Assembly: GCF_004769575.1 (NCBI RefSeq)
Contig: NZ_RQGA01000002.1
Location: 1-64,000 of the forward strand
Reading direction: 5' to 3'
DNA length: 64,000 nt
From: Leptospira perdikensis
GTDB lineage: Bacteria; Spirochaetota; Leptospiria; Leptospirales; Leptospiraceae
Shown here: one piece after another, positions 1 through 9,612 of the stretch
How the letters are laid out: each line of letters begins with the position of its first letter
How positions within the stretch are numbered: position 1 is the first letter of the stretch
Made by a program: the position numbers and the translations under genes
Notes under the pieces: model-generated
What the model was told of the DNA's origin: nothing
Database searches by the model: none
The model's input: the letters and a program-made list of their open reading frames with translations, nothing else

Positions 1-24
1 CATGTCGTATACATTTGTTGGGAA

Positions 25-57
25 AAGCCTTACGTCAATTGATGTGAGGCTTTTTTT
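25..57 (+). terminator. Rho-independent terminator
   Basis: Positions 25-52 fold into a 12-bp stem with two G-T pairs and an AATT loop. The outer arms are AAGCCT and AGGCTT, and a run of seven T follows. It would end a rightward transcript from a gene lying before the window. The A-rich 5' flank could also serve leftward transcripts, but none is seen here. Confidence 0.8.
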
Positions 58-489
58 ATGTTCGGATATATTTCTAAATCCAATTTCGATCTTGGATCGG
101 AAACCCAAACCAGAATGCGTTTCTGACGGAAGCGGCAAGGAGTGCGGAGCTCGGCAGTCTGAAGAGGAATATCGCTTGGCAGGAGTCGGATAGGGATTCT
201 GCAACAAAAGGGTTTAATCAAAATCTAGCGAAATGATTAACTCAAGAATACCATCCCAGAAAAAAAATAAAACCATTAATGGGGAATATCTTATCATCAT
301 CCCCACTTGTATGGAATATCCGAACTATCTCCATGGATCAGTGATTTTTTGTTATAAGGATGAAACTTCTGTTATACTGCGATAAAGGTATCTCTAATTT
401 TGTTTTAATTCCTTGATCTTTATATTAGAATCCGAAGTTGATTCGGATTCTAATATCTTTAACAGTAAACGGTCTTTCATTTTAAATCA
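58..489. other. Intergenic region, no supported gene
   Basis: Two overlapping 63-codon frames exist on opposite strands near positions 2-221. Neither has a ribosome binding site, a recognisable domain or a signal peptide, so I treat both as chance. The one clear structure is the 15-bp dyad at 422-456. The DNA at about 100-200 is richer in G and C than its surroundings, which may mark a remnant, but I cannot assign it. Confidence 0.4.
422..456 (-). terminator. Perfect 15-bp dyad behind the giant lipoprotein gene
   Basis: ATATTAGAATCCGAA (422-436) and its exact complement (442-456) flank a five-base loop. On the minus strand it begins 34 bases after the stop codon at 490, the usual place for a terminator. 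No U-tract follows on either strand, so it is either an atypical terminator or an mRNA 3'-end stabiliser. Confidence 0.5.
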
Positions 490-3400
490 TTAAAATTTCC
501 CATCTGCGTTTAAACGAAGAATCATACCAGAGGTATTACTTGAACCTCCAGGAAACATATATAGCGGAGTTTTACTCATTAGGGTTGTTCTTCCGCGACT
601 TGCATAAAATAAAGAAAAAAGTGTTCCATCTGGACTTTCTTGCATATAAGATGCTGTAGGTGAAAATTGCCCTCCTGAGACACCAGGGCCTATGTGAGTG
701 TACCAGGAAATTTCACCCGCGGCATCCATCATAAAAAAAGTGGTGTCGTATTGTCCGGTAAAGGGATGAATTGGTGTGACATTCCCCAGCGAAGGAATGT
801 TAACTTGTGAACTTCCTACAATTATATAACGATCGTTTGTTAGTTTGCGAACATCCATTAGATACTCATAACCACTGGCACCTAAGTGTGTGTACCAATC
901 GATATGACCATCCGGCCTGAGTTTCCAAACGGCTCCTTCTTCACCCGAAGTATATGGTCTTAATGGAGTTTTCCCTTCTAGCCCAGACATTGCAGTGGGT
1001 ACATTTCCAACCAATATTAAACCTCCGTTAGGAGTTTCTGCCATTCCGTATCCTCTGTCACTACCTGATGTTCCTAAAAATGTCAACCATTGCACTTGTC
1101 CTGTAGCGTTGAGTTTGATGATTAACGGATCAAAATCACCTTTGGCACTGATCCAGGGAAGAACACCGTCTAACGAATTGATTGTGCTTGCGGAATATCC
1201 GTATAATGTGAGGCTACCATCTGCCATAGGTCGTAAATTTAAATAATCTGCCCCACTACCTCCGTAATAACTCCACCATTGAAGGTTTCCATTATTTGAG
1301 AGGGAACCTGCCACTGTATCGACATTACCACTATGTGCGATTCTTGGTGGAATGCCACCTAAGTTACTTACGCCTGTCATTCCTGAATGAGTTGAAAATA
1401 AGATGGATCCATCGGATTTTGGATACACTTTTAAGGTGTTGGATCCGTTTCCTACGAAAGTAGTCCAGACAATGTTCCCATTTGATGAAAGTTTGGTGAT
1501 GAGGCCATTGTATTCGGGTGCACCAGAATGTGGAATGATAGGAGTTTCTCCGGAAATGAGAGATGTACTCCTGGAAAACAAGGTAACGATGAATCCGTTG
1601 TCTTGTGTTTCTGGAATAATGCTATAAGCAGTGCTTTCAGAGTCATTTCCTCCCAAAAAAGTATACCAACGAATGGTTCCATTTGGATTCACTCGAACAA
1701 CCATCGTATCTTCATTTCCGTTGAATGATGCAACCGGATTGATTCCGTTGATTGAAGGAATATTTGTTTGCGCTCTGCCACTGATGACAAAACTTCCATC
1801 TCCCGCGGGGGTTATAATATTTTGTGGATCAATTCCTGGTATAAATGTATACCAATCAACTTTACCTTTTTTATCAAATTTGATCACAAGGCCCGCTCTC
1901 GAATAACTTCCAAATCCAACGACAGGAGTTTTTCCTGCAAAGGAAGGAATGTCTGCCATACTTGTGGAAAGTGTGATAAAACTTCCATCTGCAGTTACGA
2001 AGCTACTTCTTGGAGCTATGGTATTTCCAATTGGTCCGAAGAAACCAAACCAACCTGAGTGACGGGCTTCGATCACAACAGAGTCCGTTGCAACACGGGG
2101 GATACCAGCACATGAACCAGGAGAATCAGTGAATGATAAGGATAACTCATAAACACCAGCTACATCTGGAATGAAATTAGGTGAAAGGGTCGTCCCGTTG
2201 TTGATATTTGCATTAGTAAGAGTCGAAGCAGGGGGTTTACGAAGAAATGACCATTGGTATTGATAACTTCCTGTATTGGCTCCGCAAAGGACAGCATCTG
2301 GATTTGAGGAAGCACTGCCATCTAGATAAGCGATATCTCCAGGTTCTAACTCGAAATCATATCCAGCATTGGCAATGGGTGGTGTATTCACAAACGGGGT
2401 GGTAGCGGAAAGTATTCCAGACCAGATACCACGATTTCCAGATGAATCGTAAGCCCTAATACAAAAGTGGTAAACAGTATTCGAGGAAAGATTTGAAACG
2501 TTCCAGCTCAAAGGGGAACCAGTAGCCGTTACCCCAATGGAATTTGGAACTAAAATTGCAGCATCACATTCTGAGTCAGAGCCGATCGATGAAGTTGAGC
2601 GACGTATTTCATAGGAGGAAACTGAACCTATCATCCCATCTCCTCCGACCGATGTCCAGGCTAGTTGGATCGTGTTTCCATCAACGGCTGCTGCAGTGGC
2701 ATTCGTAATAGGTGCCGGGGGATTTAAGTCAGGTACAGAATAAGTAATTGCACTTACATTACCTGTCCATGTGTTTCTATTCCCAGCCAAATCAAATGCT
2801 CTAATACAAAAATAATATTGAGATGATGGAGAAAGACCATCTAACTCAAAGGCTTCTATGAGGCCTGCTGGTTTTGGAATTAAATTATGTGAAACAGGCG
2901 TTGCCGAATTACAAGTTGCATCATTCGAAATGATTGTAGTAGAACGTTTGATTTCATATGAAGTCGCTCGACCATAAATTCCGTCATTTCCTGGACTAGT
3001 CCATTGTAATCGGATTCGTGTATGGGATCTTGGTGATGCAGATAAATCAGCGATTTGGTTTGGTCCCACTGAATCATTCACGGTTACAGAGGCAGTAACA
3101 TTGAGTGCTCCAACAGTTGCAATAACCCCGGCGACTCCTGGTCGACTAGCAGTAAACACGCCACTGGCGATTGTACCAACTGATTGACCATTTAATCCGT
3201 TTCCAGTTGTCACGTAACTAGCATTAACAAACCTTGGTTGGCCCATAAAACTAGCAGACACTCCAAATACAATAGTCTCTGAAATATCTGCGTTCACAGT
3301 TAATGGGAATATGTTTAATGAATCAATCGGTGGATTTGTTTCGCCGTTTGGAGTTGAATCGTATGTGTTCGGAATCCCATCACCATCGGAGTCGGCAAGT

Positions 3401-4392
3401 CCTGTTGGACTAGATGCGTTCCTTGGATTATAACCGTTATCAACCTCCCATGCATCATTATAACCATCATTATCTTGATCTGTGTCATATTGATTTATAT
3501 ATGTTGAATCTAGAGAATCGAGAGGATATTGGAAAATAGAAGTACTTGGGCGTGAGGTATTCGCCCCCCATTGGTCTGTAGCACTCACTTGCATTTGGAT
3601 TCCTGTAGATCCCATAGCTTCATATGGGATTGTCGCAACATACCATTGAGTACTTCCTTCTCTAGTCATTGGAAAATAATTAGTTCCTCCTCCATTCCGA
3701 CCAGTAATTAAGCGCACTGTCATTGTATCACCATCTGGTTCAACAATTTGAGCACGTACTTGATAAGGTAGGTAAGAACAATTTGGTTTGAAGTAGTAAT
3801 AAGCACCTCGAACATCGGGAGGGAGGTTCCCATTAGGGGGAGTTCCTGCACCAAAAAAGGAGAATGTTCTTGTTGTGAAGTTAATTCTATCAGATTCTAA
3901 TTGAGAGTCATGGCTACTCCAGTCGGGGAACCTGCCACTTGTTGTATCAGGAGAGGTTGTACTTGCAGAAAAACCTATAGTTTTGTTCGAAACCAAATTA
4001 AGTGACTGGATTTGACTGGAATTCACAATTATCGAAACGGATACGTCTTTCTTAAATCGATAAGAAGGAGTGATCTCGTAAACTGGTGATGTTGGAATGT
4101 AACCAGAAGGCAATGCTTGTGAAGCAGGGGAATATTTCGTGATTGTAAATTCACGAGTTTCATCCATTGCACCGGAAGGAATCATAATTCTAATAAAACC
4201 ATCAGCAGAAGTGAATATAGCTCCTCCCGGTCCGACCTCCTTAGATCCCATGGATACACCCGCACCAAGTAGTCCAAGTTGTTTGAGTTGTTCTTCTTTT
4301 GGATTGATTCCAGAGGAGAAATTGTCTAAAAACGCAATACAATTAGAAAATAATAATATACACCAACAGAATAAAAAAAATTTTAATTTCAT
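490..4392 (-). CDS. Giant multidomain surface lipoprotein (FN3, PKD-like, SBBP-like propeller), copy 1
   Basis: This 1300-residue protein is probably exported and lipidated at Cys18 (LLFSNC). The order I read is: a ZU5-like beta domain (about 55-140); a calcium-loop stretch rich in DxDxDG motifs (about 303-345, DTDQDNDGYND and DSDGDGIPN); a bacterial Ig-like domain (about 358-440); two fibronectin type III domains (about 442-552 and 556-668); a PKD-like domain (about 670-777); and a C-terminal half of repeats with the pattern WYTFLGG...G. That pattern resembles the seven-bladed SBBP beta-propeller repeats of leptospiral lipoproteins. ATG 4392 is preceded by AGG about nine bases upstream. The gene is a clear full-length paralogue of the one at 25360-29265. 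An adhesive or ligand-binding surface role is inferred; no substrate can be named. Confidence 0.85.
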   Translation of the reverse strand: MKLKFFLFCWCILLFSNCIAFLDNFSSGINPKEEQLKQLGLLGAGVSMGSKEVGPGGAIFTSADGFIRIMIPSGAMDETREFTITKYSPASQALPSGYIPTSPVYEITPSYRFKKDVSVSIIVNSSQIQSLNLVSNKTIGFSASTTSPDTTSGRFPDWSSHDSQLESDRINFTTRTFSFFGAGTPPNGNLPPDVRGAYYYFKPNCSYLPYQVRAQIVEPDGDTMTVRLITGRNGGGTNYFPMTREGSTQWYVATIPYEAMGSTGIQMQVSATDQWGANTSRPSTSIFQYPLDSLDSTYINQYDTDQDNDGYNDAWEVDNGYNPRNASSPTGLADSDGDGIPNTYDSTPNGETNPPIDSLNIFPLTVNADISETIVFGVSASFMGQPRFVNASYVTTGNGLNGQSVGTIASGVFTASRPGVAGVIATVGALNVTASVTVNDSVGPNQIADLSASPRSHTRIRLQWTSPGNDGIYGRATSYEIKRSTTIISNDATCNSATPVSHNLIPKPAGLIEAFELDGLSPSSQYYFCIRAFDLAGNRNTWTGNVSAITYSVPDLNPPAPITNATAAAVDGNTIQLAWTSVGGDGMIGSVSSYEIRRSTSSIGSDSECDAAILVPNSIGVTATGSPLSWNVSNLSSNTVYHFCIRAYDSSGNRGIWSGILSATTPFVNTPPIANAGYDFELEPGDIAYLDGSASSNPDAVLCGANTGSYQYQWSFLRKPPASTLTNANINNGTTLSPNFIPDVAGVYELSLSFTDSPGSCAGIPRVATDSVVIEARHSGWFGFFGPIGNTIAPRSSFVTADGSFITLSTSMADIPSFAGKTPVVGFGSYSRAGLVIKFDKKGKVDWYTFIPGIDPQNIITPAGDGSFVISGRAQTNIPSINGINPVASFNGNEDTMVVRVNPNGTIRWYTFLGGNDSESTAYSIIPETQDNGFIVTLFSRSTSLISGETPIIPHSGAPEYNGLITKLSSNGNIVWTTFVGNGSNTLKVYPKSDGSILFSTHSGMTGVSNLGGIPPRIAHSGNVDTVAGSLSNNGNLQWWSYYGGSGADYLNLRPMADGSLTLYGYSASTINSLDGVLPWISAKGDFDPLIIKLNATGQVQWLTFLGTSGSDRGYGMAETPNGGLILVGNVPTAMSGLEGKTPLRPYTSGEEGAVWKLRPDGHIDWYTHLGASGYEYLMDVRKLTNDRYIIVGSSQVNIPSLGNVTPIHPFTGQYDTTFFMMDAAGEISWYTHIGPGVSGGQFSPTASYMQESPDGTLFSLFYASRGRTTLMSKTPLYMFPGGSSNTSGMILRLNADGKF

Positions 4393-5195
4393 ATAGTTTA
4401 CCTAAATTCATATAGAGATTTTTAACTTAATCCAAAAAGGATTCGATTGTTTTGAGCGGTCAATATCTTTCTAGTCGACTAACATAAAAATGGATACGCT
4501 TTGGTAAATACGCAGATCCATGTTCATCTCAATCTATTTTTTTTATCCATATCCCTAGTTCACTTGTTTCTGTAGGATTGATTTGAGGAAAAAGTATTTG
4601 TAGAACCATCAATGAAACTTTTTGGTTCGAAGGCGTATCTACCAAATGGTAGGTGTTGCTGAAAGGTATATGCTTCGTCATAAAAAGGCAAAGTTTGACC
4701 TTTAATCGCTAAGGCAATTACCGATTTGATTCTAAATGCCTTTGAAGGCTTCATTGTATTCTGATACACAATCTTTTGTTAATTTATAATCTTAGTATGA
4801 TTGGACATATCTTTCAAAATCCAAATTATTTTAATTTTGCATATTGATCTGCGTTTAGGAATTTTTCTACTTGAGATGGCGTTTGCGGTTACTCTTGTTC
4901 TTTCAACAATCCTATTGAATCCAAATTTGTTCCTTGGAGAAATTCTGAAAGGAGGGTTTATTCTGTTGTTAAAGTTTCTTGGGAGGAGTCATTCTTTCTT
5001 TGTGTTTTTTTTGTTACGTGTAGGTCAGAAGGAAAATGACTCGACTCGTGATTGGTATTATCAATGGATTCTGATGCATTGTCCTTGTAAAATCCATTAA
5101 TAATGAGATCCTGTTGGTTTGGTTTAGGTTATAAGTTATTGACTTGGTCTTGAAATTTTTGACTATTAGATTCCAGCAGGAAAGGGTTTCTTCAA
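4393..5195. other. 803-bp intergenic region between divergent lipoprotein genes
   Basis: The region separates the leftward giant lipoprotein from the rightward DUF1554 gene and should hold both promoters. A 69-codon minus frame (4560-4769) and a 99-codon plus frame (4801-5100) are open. The second is hydrophobic low-complexity sequence with no ribosome binding site, and neither resembles a family I know. They may be decayed genes. I saw no convincing repeat, RNA gene or operator. Confidence 0.4.
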
Positions 5196-5915
5196 ATGTC
5201 AAAAGAAAGGTGGAATGGATTAAGTTTTACTTCGATGGGAAACATTTTATTGTTTTTTGCCTCCCTATTATTGATTCAATGCTCTAAACTAACAATGAAT
5301 AATCCTTGTGACCCTTCTGCTAAAGATTATGCGGTTGGCCTTGTCTATAAAATGGTTACTAGTGATAGAAAAACATTTTGTGAAATCAATATTAAGAATG
5401 ATGTTAGTGTAGAGTCATCCTGCCGAACTTGTCGGATTTTTGTGACCGCGGATCCATATTCTGGTGCCCTGGGCGGAATTGCAGGAGCCGATAATAAATG
5501 TAACATCGATGGTAATAAACCTAACACTGGTATCTATAAAGCCTTTCTGTCCGATTCAATTGCAAGATGGGCATGTATAACGGCAAATTGTAGTGGCGGT
5601 CCATCGGAACATCAAAATTGGGTATTACAACCGAACAAAGATTATGTTCGTGCTACCAGTTTGATCCCTATTGGGACAACCAACAGTAATGGTCTTTTGC
5701 TGACCCAAACGAATGCAGTAACCACTACCGGTGTTACGACATGGCTCGGGTTCCGTTCGAATTGGATCACTGAGCCCAGCCTTCATTGTGATGATTGGAT
5801 TCAGGGAACGAACACGTTTACGGGAACACTCAATGACCAAAGCACAAACCCGATTATCGGGGCTGCATCTAATCTTTGTAATAATTCCCATTCACTTGTC
5901 TGTGTGGAACAATAA
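5196..5915 (+). CDS. DUF1554-type lipoprotein
   Basis: The 239-residue product has a hydrophobic signal ending in LLIQC, so it is probably a lipoprotein. From about residue 75 it carries the leptospiral DUF1554 fold, a C-type-lectin-like module with conserved cysteines. Typical signs are FVTADPYSGALGGIAGADNKC, NWVLQPNKDYVR, NSNGLLL and the C-terminal LVCVEQ. The function of the family is unknown; surface exposure is inferred. The start at 5196 is favoured over ATG 5235 because AAAGGG lies nine bases ahead of it. Two other members of this family are in the window, at 29640-30584 and 60078-61076. Confidence 0.8.
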   Translation: MSKERWNGLSFTSMGNILLFFASLLLIQCSKLTMNNPCDPSAKDYAVGLVYKMVTSDRKTFCEINIKNDVSVESSCRTCRIFVTADPYSGALGGIAGADNKCNIDGNKPNTGIYKAFLSDSIARWACITANCSGGPSEHQNWVLQPNKDYVRATSLIPIGTTNSNGLLLTQTNAVTTTGVTTWLGFRSNWITEPSLHCDDWIQGTNTFTGTLNDQSTNPIIGAASNLCNNSHSLVCVEQ

Positions 5916-5924
5916 CAACATATA

Positions 5925-5961
5925 GAAAGAATATAAAACAATGTTTGTCTTATATTCTTTC
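5925..5961 (+). terminator. 12-bp dyad behind the DUF1554 gene
   Basis: GAAAGAATATAA (5925-5936) pairs exactly with TTATATTCTTTC (5950-5961). It starts nine bases after the stop codon of the DUF1554 lipoprotein gene. There is no U-tract after the stem, so it is an atypical terminator or a 3'-end stabiliser. Confidence 0.5.
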
Positions 5962-6032
5962 CTTGTAGGTTTTGAGAAATTTAGAGTGTGAATTAAATGT
6001 AGGATGAATTAAAAATCCAACTCTATTAAATA

Positions 6033-6608
6033 TTATAATTCATTTATGTAAGGTTTTGCATCTTCCAAAAATTGGTAAGACATAGCCTTAAAAACTTCTT
6101 CTTCAGAGGATGTGAGTAAATTAACCCAGATAACTGGTAAAGTAAAGATCCAAAGGAAAATAGATCTTCTTGGTGAATAGGTAAAGTCTTTTACCTTTTG
6201 CCCATCTTTATACAAAGAATAGGTAACATCAAATCCTTCGTTCGAACTCCAAGCCGGCAAAATGGTTGCAGTTGCCATGGAAATATATCCGAAGATCAGG
6301 GCCTGAGCAGAAATAGGGGCCCACTGTGTTGATACCTTGCAGTAAACTCCTTTTTGAGGAATATTTTTTGGGTCTAAAATTTCTTCCGTATCGGCAAACT
6401 TTGATTTTAGATTTGTTTTAAAGAAGGATTTTAAAGCAGTGTAACCACCAAATTCTAAAATTGGGAAAGGCTCTAAATTGTAGAATAATTTGATTTTCGA
6501 TGCAGTTGTTGTCTTCGGTGGAGAATCAATGATCGGATAATCCCTGTAACGTGTGATACAGGAAGAAAAAGTTAGAATTAGCAAAAACAGTAAATGAATG
6601 AATTTCAT
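6033..6608 (-). CDS. Hypothetical lipoprotein
   Basis: I do not recognise a named family. The 191-residue product starts MKFIHLLF and has a short signal ending in FSSC, consistent with lipidation. A second hydrophobic stretch near the C-terminus (IFLWIFTLPVIWVNLL) suggests additional membrane contact. The start at 6608 is preferred over an upstream in-frame start at 6635 because AGAGG lies seven bases ahead of it and the signal peptide begins there. It appears to be a single-gene unit facing away from the DUF1554 gene. Confidence 0.7.
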   Translation of the reverse strand: MKFIHLLFLLILTFSSCITRYRDYPIIDSPPKTTTASKIKLFYNLEPFPILEFGGYTALKSFFKTNLKSKFADTEEILDPKNIPQKGVYCKVSTQWAPISAQALIFGYISMATATILPAWSSNEGFDVTYSLYKDGQKVKDFTYSPRRSIFLWIFTLPVIWVNLLTSSEEEVFKAMSYQFLEDAKPYINEL

Positions 6609-6799
6609 CTTTAAACCTCTGTTATAGTTTTGCACAAGTCTATCAGTTCGTTAATTATATTCAACCGTTTTACTGCTTTGGGAAGTCTTTTGTTTTTTCT
6701 CTGATAGATCCATAACTATGAGTCTAAGAAATTCTAACCATTTTAGATGATACATAATGAGATGTGGAGGGTGAACCTTTGGGTTCGAAATGGGGGCGT

Positions 6800-8434
6800 T
6801 TACTTTAAAAGGAATTTGGAAAGACAATTTCCTATGGTTTTTGAAACTACTGGTTTTGATATAAAATCATCAAACCCAACCTGAAAGCATTTTTCTTTTT
6901 CATCTAAACTTTCATCTGCAGTTAATGCAACAATAGTCGTCTTTTTATGTTTTGCTTTTTCGAATTCTCGAATTTTTAAAGTAGCATCCAACCCATTTTT
7001 TTTTGGCATTTGAATGTCCATAAAAATGAAATCGGGATTTTCACTCTGATAAACAGCGATCGCTTCCTCACCATTTTTCGCTTCAACGATTGTGGCATTC
7101 GGTACAATTCTTTGGAGCATTGTTCTAAGTAGAGTTAAATTGATTTCATTATCGTCTACTGTTAAGATTTTTGATTGGATGGAACTGAGTGAACGGTCTG
7201 TCCGAATGAATTCTGATTCGCTGGAATCCTGGATAGCGGGGTCATTTGGAGAACTAAGGTATTCCATTTCTAATTCAAACGAAAAACTACTTCCGAACCC
7301 GAATTCACTCTCCAATTGTAATGATGAATTCATCTGACCAAGTAAACGATTGGTAATCGTAAGTCCAAGACCTGTTCCCCCATACTTTCTTGTTGTAGAA
7401 GAATCTTCCTGAGAAAACATTTCAAAAATCTTATCAAAACTTTCTTTTTCGATCCCAATTCCTGTATCGTGCACATTAAAAAGAAGACTGACTCGATATT
7501 CGTCGATGATTTCCAAAACTTGAATTTTAAAAATGACAAAACCTTTTTCAGTGAACTTGACTGCATTTCCGATGAGGTTGATCAGAATTTGCCGAAGACG
7601 AATCAAATCCATTTTTAAAAAATCAGGTATCTTAGAGTCGATTTGAATTTTGAACTCAATATTCTTTTTTTGAAAAGAATACAACAATATCGATTTTAGT
7701 TGATCAATTAAAGTTCGAACGGGAAAAAATTCGTAATGTAGTTCTAGTTTTCCCGCTTCAATTTTCGAAAAATCTAATATATCATTAATTAGATCTAATA
7801 ACGATAGAGCTGATGTGTGTGCAATTTCTAAATATTCCTTTCGAACTTCATCTTCTTTTCCGTGAAGCATCAAGTCCAGATACCCGATCACTGCATTTAA
7901 AGGTGTTCGAATTTCATGACTCATGTTCGCAAGAAATTCTGATTTCGATTGGGTAGCGCGAATGGCCGCTTCCTTTGCTAACCTTAACTGCTCCTCAGTT
8001 TCTTTAATGGATGTTATGTCTTGGTGCGATCCAAACATAAAGGCCGGTTTCCCGTCCTCTGTCCATTCTGCAACTCGTCCTTTGTCAAGAATCCAAACCC
8101 AATGACCATTTTTATGTTTCATCCGCACTTCGCATTCATAATAGGCTTTTTTTCCTGCGAAATGTTCTTCAAGTTCTTCGTTGATTCGAATCATGTCATC
8201 GGGATGAGTGAGGCCCGTCCATAATTCATAATCTACAGGTCCAAGTTCCTCTAGTGTGTAACCTAAAATTTCTGCATATCGATTGTTGACAATACTTGTG
8301 TTGTTGATGAGATCCGTTTCCCATGTGCCGGCATTCATAGCCCGTACTAACTCTGCAAAACGATGCCTTTCGTGCCGAATGATTTGTCTGTCGTCGTTAT
8401 CCTCTCCTTTATTATTTGAATTCATCTGGCTCAT
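6800..8434 (-). CDS. Hybrid sensor histidine kinase (PAS, HisKA, HATPase, REC)
   Basis: This 544-residue cytoplasmic kinase has no membrane segment. A PAS/PAC domain covers about residues 25-145 and ends in the usual HQDIT. The dimerisation/phosphoacceptor helix follows with the H-box FLANMSHEIRTPLNAVIGY. The ATP-binding domain shows an N-box (LINLIGNAVKFTEKG) and glycine boxes (DTGIGI, YGGTGLGL). A C-terminal receiver carries the acidic pair and phosphoacceptor (VDDNEIN, FMDIQMPKKNG). It probably autophosphorylates on the H-box His and passes phosphate to its own receiver; the next relay partner and the signal are unknown. An alternative start is at 8425. The gene appears monocistronic. Confidence 0.9.
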   Translation of the reverse strand: MSQMNSNNKGEDNDDRQIIRHERHRFAELVRAMNAGTWETDLINNTSIVNNRYAEILGYTLEELGPVDYELWTGLTHPDDMIRINEELEEHFAGKKAYYECEVRMKHKNGHWVWILDKGRVAEWTEDGKPAFMFGSHQDITSIKETEEQLRLAKEAAIRATQSKSEFLANMSHEIRTPLNAVIGYLDLMLHGKEDEVRKEYLEIAHTSALSLLDLINDILDFSKIEAGKLELHYEFFPVRTLIDQLKSILLYSFQKKNIEFKIQIDSKIPDFLKMDLIRLRQILINLIGNAVKFTEKGFVIFKIQVLEIIDEYRVSLLFNVHDTGIGIEKESFDKIFEMFSQEDSSTTRKYGGTGLGLTITNRLLGQMNSSLQLESEFGFGSSFSFELEMEYLSSPNDPAIQDSSESEFIRTDRSLSSIQSKILTVDDNEINLTLLRTMLQRIVPNATIVEAKNGEEAIAVYQSENPDFIFMDIQMPKKNGLDATLKIREFEKAKHKKTTIVALTADESLDEKEKCFQVGFDDFISKPVVSKTIGNCLSKFLLK

Positions 8435-8648
8435 TATGTTTCGTTATTAGGTAACAAGAAGAGTTCTCCAGTTTGGCGGATCTTCTCCTGTAAGATGAGA
8501 CGGTGGAAAGGTAAAATTATTTTCCGAATCAATCCTAAAAAGGATATAAATTCAAGAGAGGGGTCGTCCATCGTTTAGGGTTTTTGTATTCAAAAAGTCT
8601 ATTTTTGCTACGAAAAACCCACTTCTGTATTTTTGGACTGGAAGGATT

Positions 8649-9449
8649 TTATTTCAAGGCAATTTCATTTAGTATTCTACATAACTCTTCGGGTTTGCTA
8701 AAAAAGGGAGAGTGACTGGAGTCTATTTGAAAAACATGATCACAGGGTGAATCTTTTTGCATTTTCCGTTGGATAAAAAGCGTAACCGCTCTGTCTTGCA
8801 AACATTCAATGTATATTTTGGGAACTATACCATATCGTTCTTTAGTTAACTTCAATTTTTCAAAACCACCCAAGTTCGGTTCCGGAGTGAGTAAAACATT
8901 CGCTAACTCTGTAATTTCAGCTGGGCAGTCATGATATAAGGCTTCACGGAAAATATGAGGACTCAGCCGATGTGTTCGAAAGGTTTTTGGTAAAAATATA
9001 TCGATTAATGTTTTTTTATAACCAGTATAATTTTTAAGCAATGAGGTTGCCAGTTTTATAGAAACTTTGGGAATTGTGTTTTGAATGACGAGCGAATTTC
9101 GATCCAAAAGAGCATAGTCCATCATCGACTTTCCGTTTGGAATTAGATACGCTGCTAGATATATTAATTTCTCAATTTTTTCCGGGTATTTTTCTGCTAC
9201 CTTTGAAATGACAATGCCATTACGGCTGTGAGCAAGTAAGATCACTTTCCCTTCTATTCCTTGAATTGTTTGTATCGTTTTATTTACATAGTCATCAAGT
9301 GTTACTGAATGTATTTTATTTCGGTCAATGCCATGTGCCGGCATGTCAATGTTTATCGCTCGGTGCCCACTATTGTGAATGTGTGGTACAAGTTTGTGCC
9401 AATTCCAGGCACCGTGGTATGAGCCATGTAATAGAATAAAAGTTTTCAT
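8649..9449 (-). CDS. Alpha/beta hydrolase, methylesterase-like
   Basis: The 266-residue protein is a single alpha/beta-hydrolase domain. The N-terminal oxyanion region reads FILLHGSYHGAWNWHKL, close to the plant methylesterase/hydroxynitrile-lyase branch and its bacterial relatives. The nucleophile elbow is LLAHSRNG, a variant of GHSxGG with Ala and Asn substitutions. The catalytic His lies in SSHSPFFSKP near the C-terminus. No signal peptide is present, so it acts in the cytoplasm, probably on a small ester. The substrate cannot be inferred. It stands alone between a kinase and the partner-switching operon. Confidence 0.8.
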   Translation of the reverse strand: MKTFILLHGSYHGAWNWHKLVPHIHNSGHRAINIDMPAHGIDRNKIHSVTLDDYVNKTIQTIQGIEGKVILLAHSRNGIVISKVAEKYPEKIEKLIYLAAYLIPNGKSMMDYALLDRNSLVIQNTIPKVSIKLATSLLKNYTGYKKTLIDIFLPKTFRTHRLSPHIFREALYHDCPAEITELANVLLTPEPNLGGFEKLKLTKERYGIVPKIYIECLQDRAVTLFIQRKMQKDSPCDHVFQIDSSHSPFFSKPEELCRILNEIALK

Positions 9450-9612
9450 TTCTTTTCCTTAAATCGATCGATAAAAGTTTAGAACGAATGTTAAGATTCG
9501 AAAACCCGATTCTTGCTATTTCTAAATATTTTGGCTCGTTGAATCTAGAGATTTGTCTTTACTCTTTTTTCGGGATATCCGCAAATTGAAAATGTTCCGT
9601 GTAACATTGAAA

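Noticed and set aside
1403..2058. Several antisense frames of 70-100 codons inside the giant lipoprotein gene
   Set aside because: They are shadows of the strongly biased coding frame on the other strand; no domains.
4560..4769. A 69-codon minus-strand frame in the same gap
   Set aside because: No Shine-Dalgarno, no signal or domain; could be a remnant but cannot be supported.
4801..5100. A 99-codon plus-strand frame in the long gap before the DUF1554 gene
   Set aside because: Hydrophobic low-complexity sequence, no ribosome binding site, no recognised domain; likely chance in AT-rich DNA.
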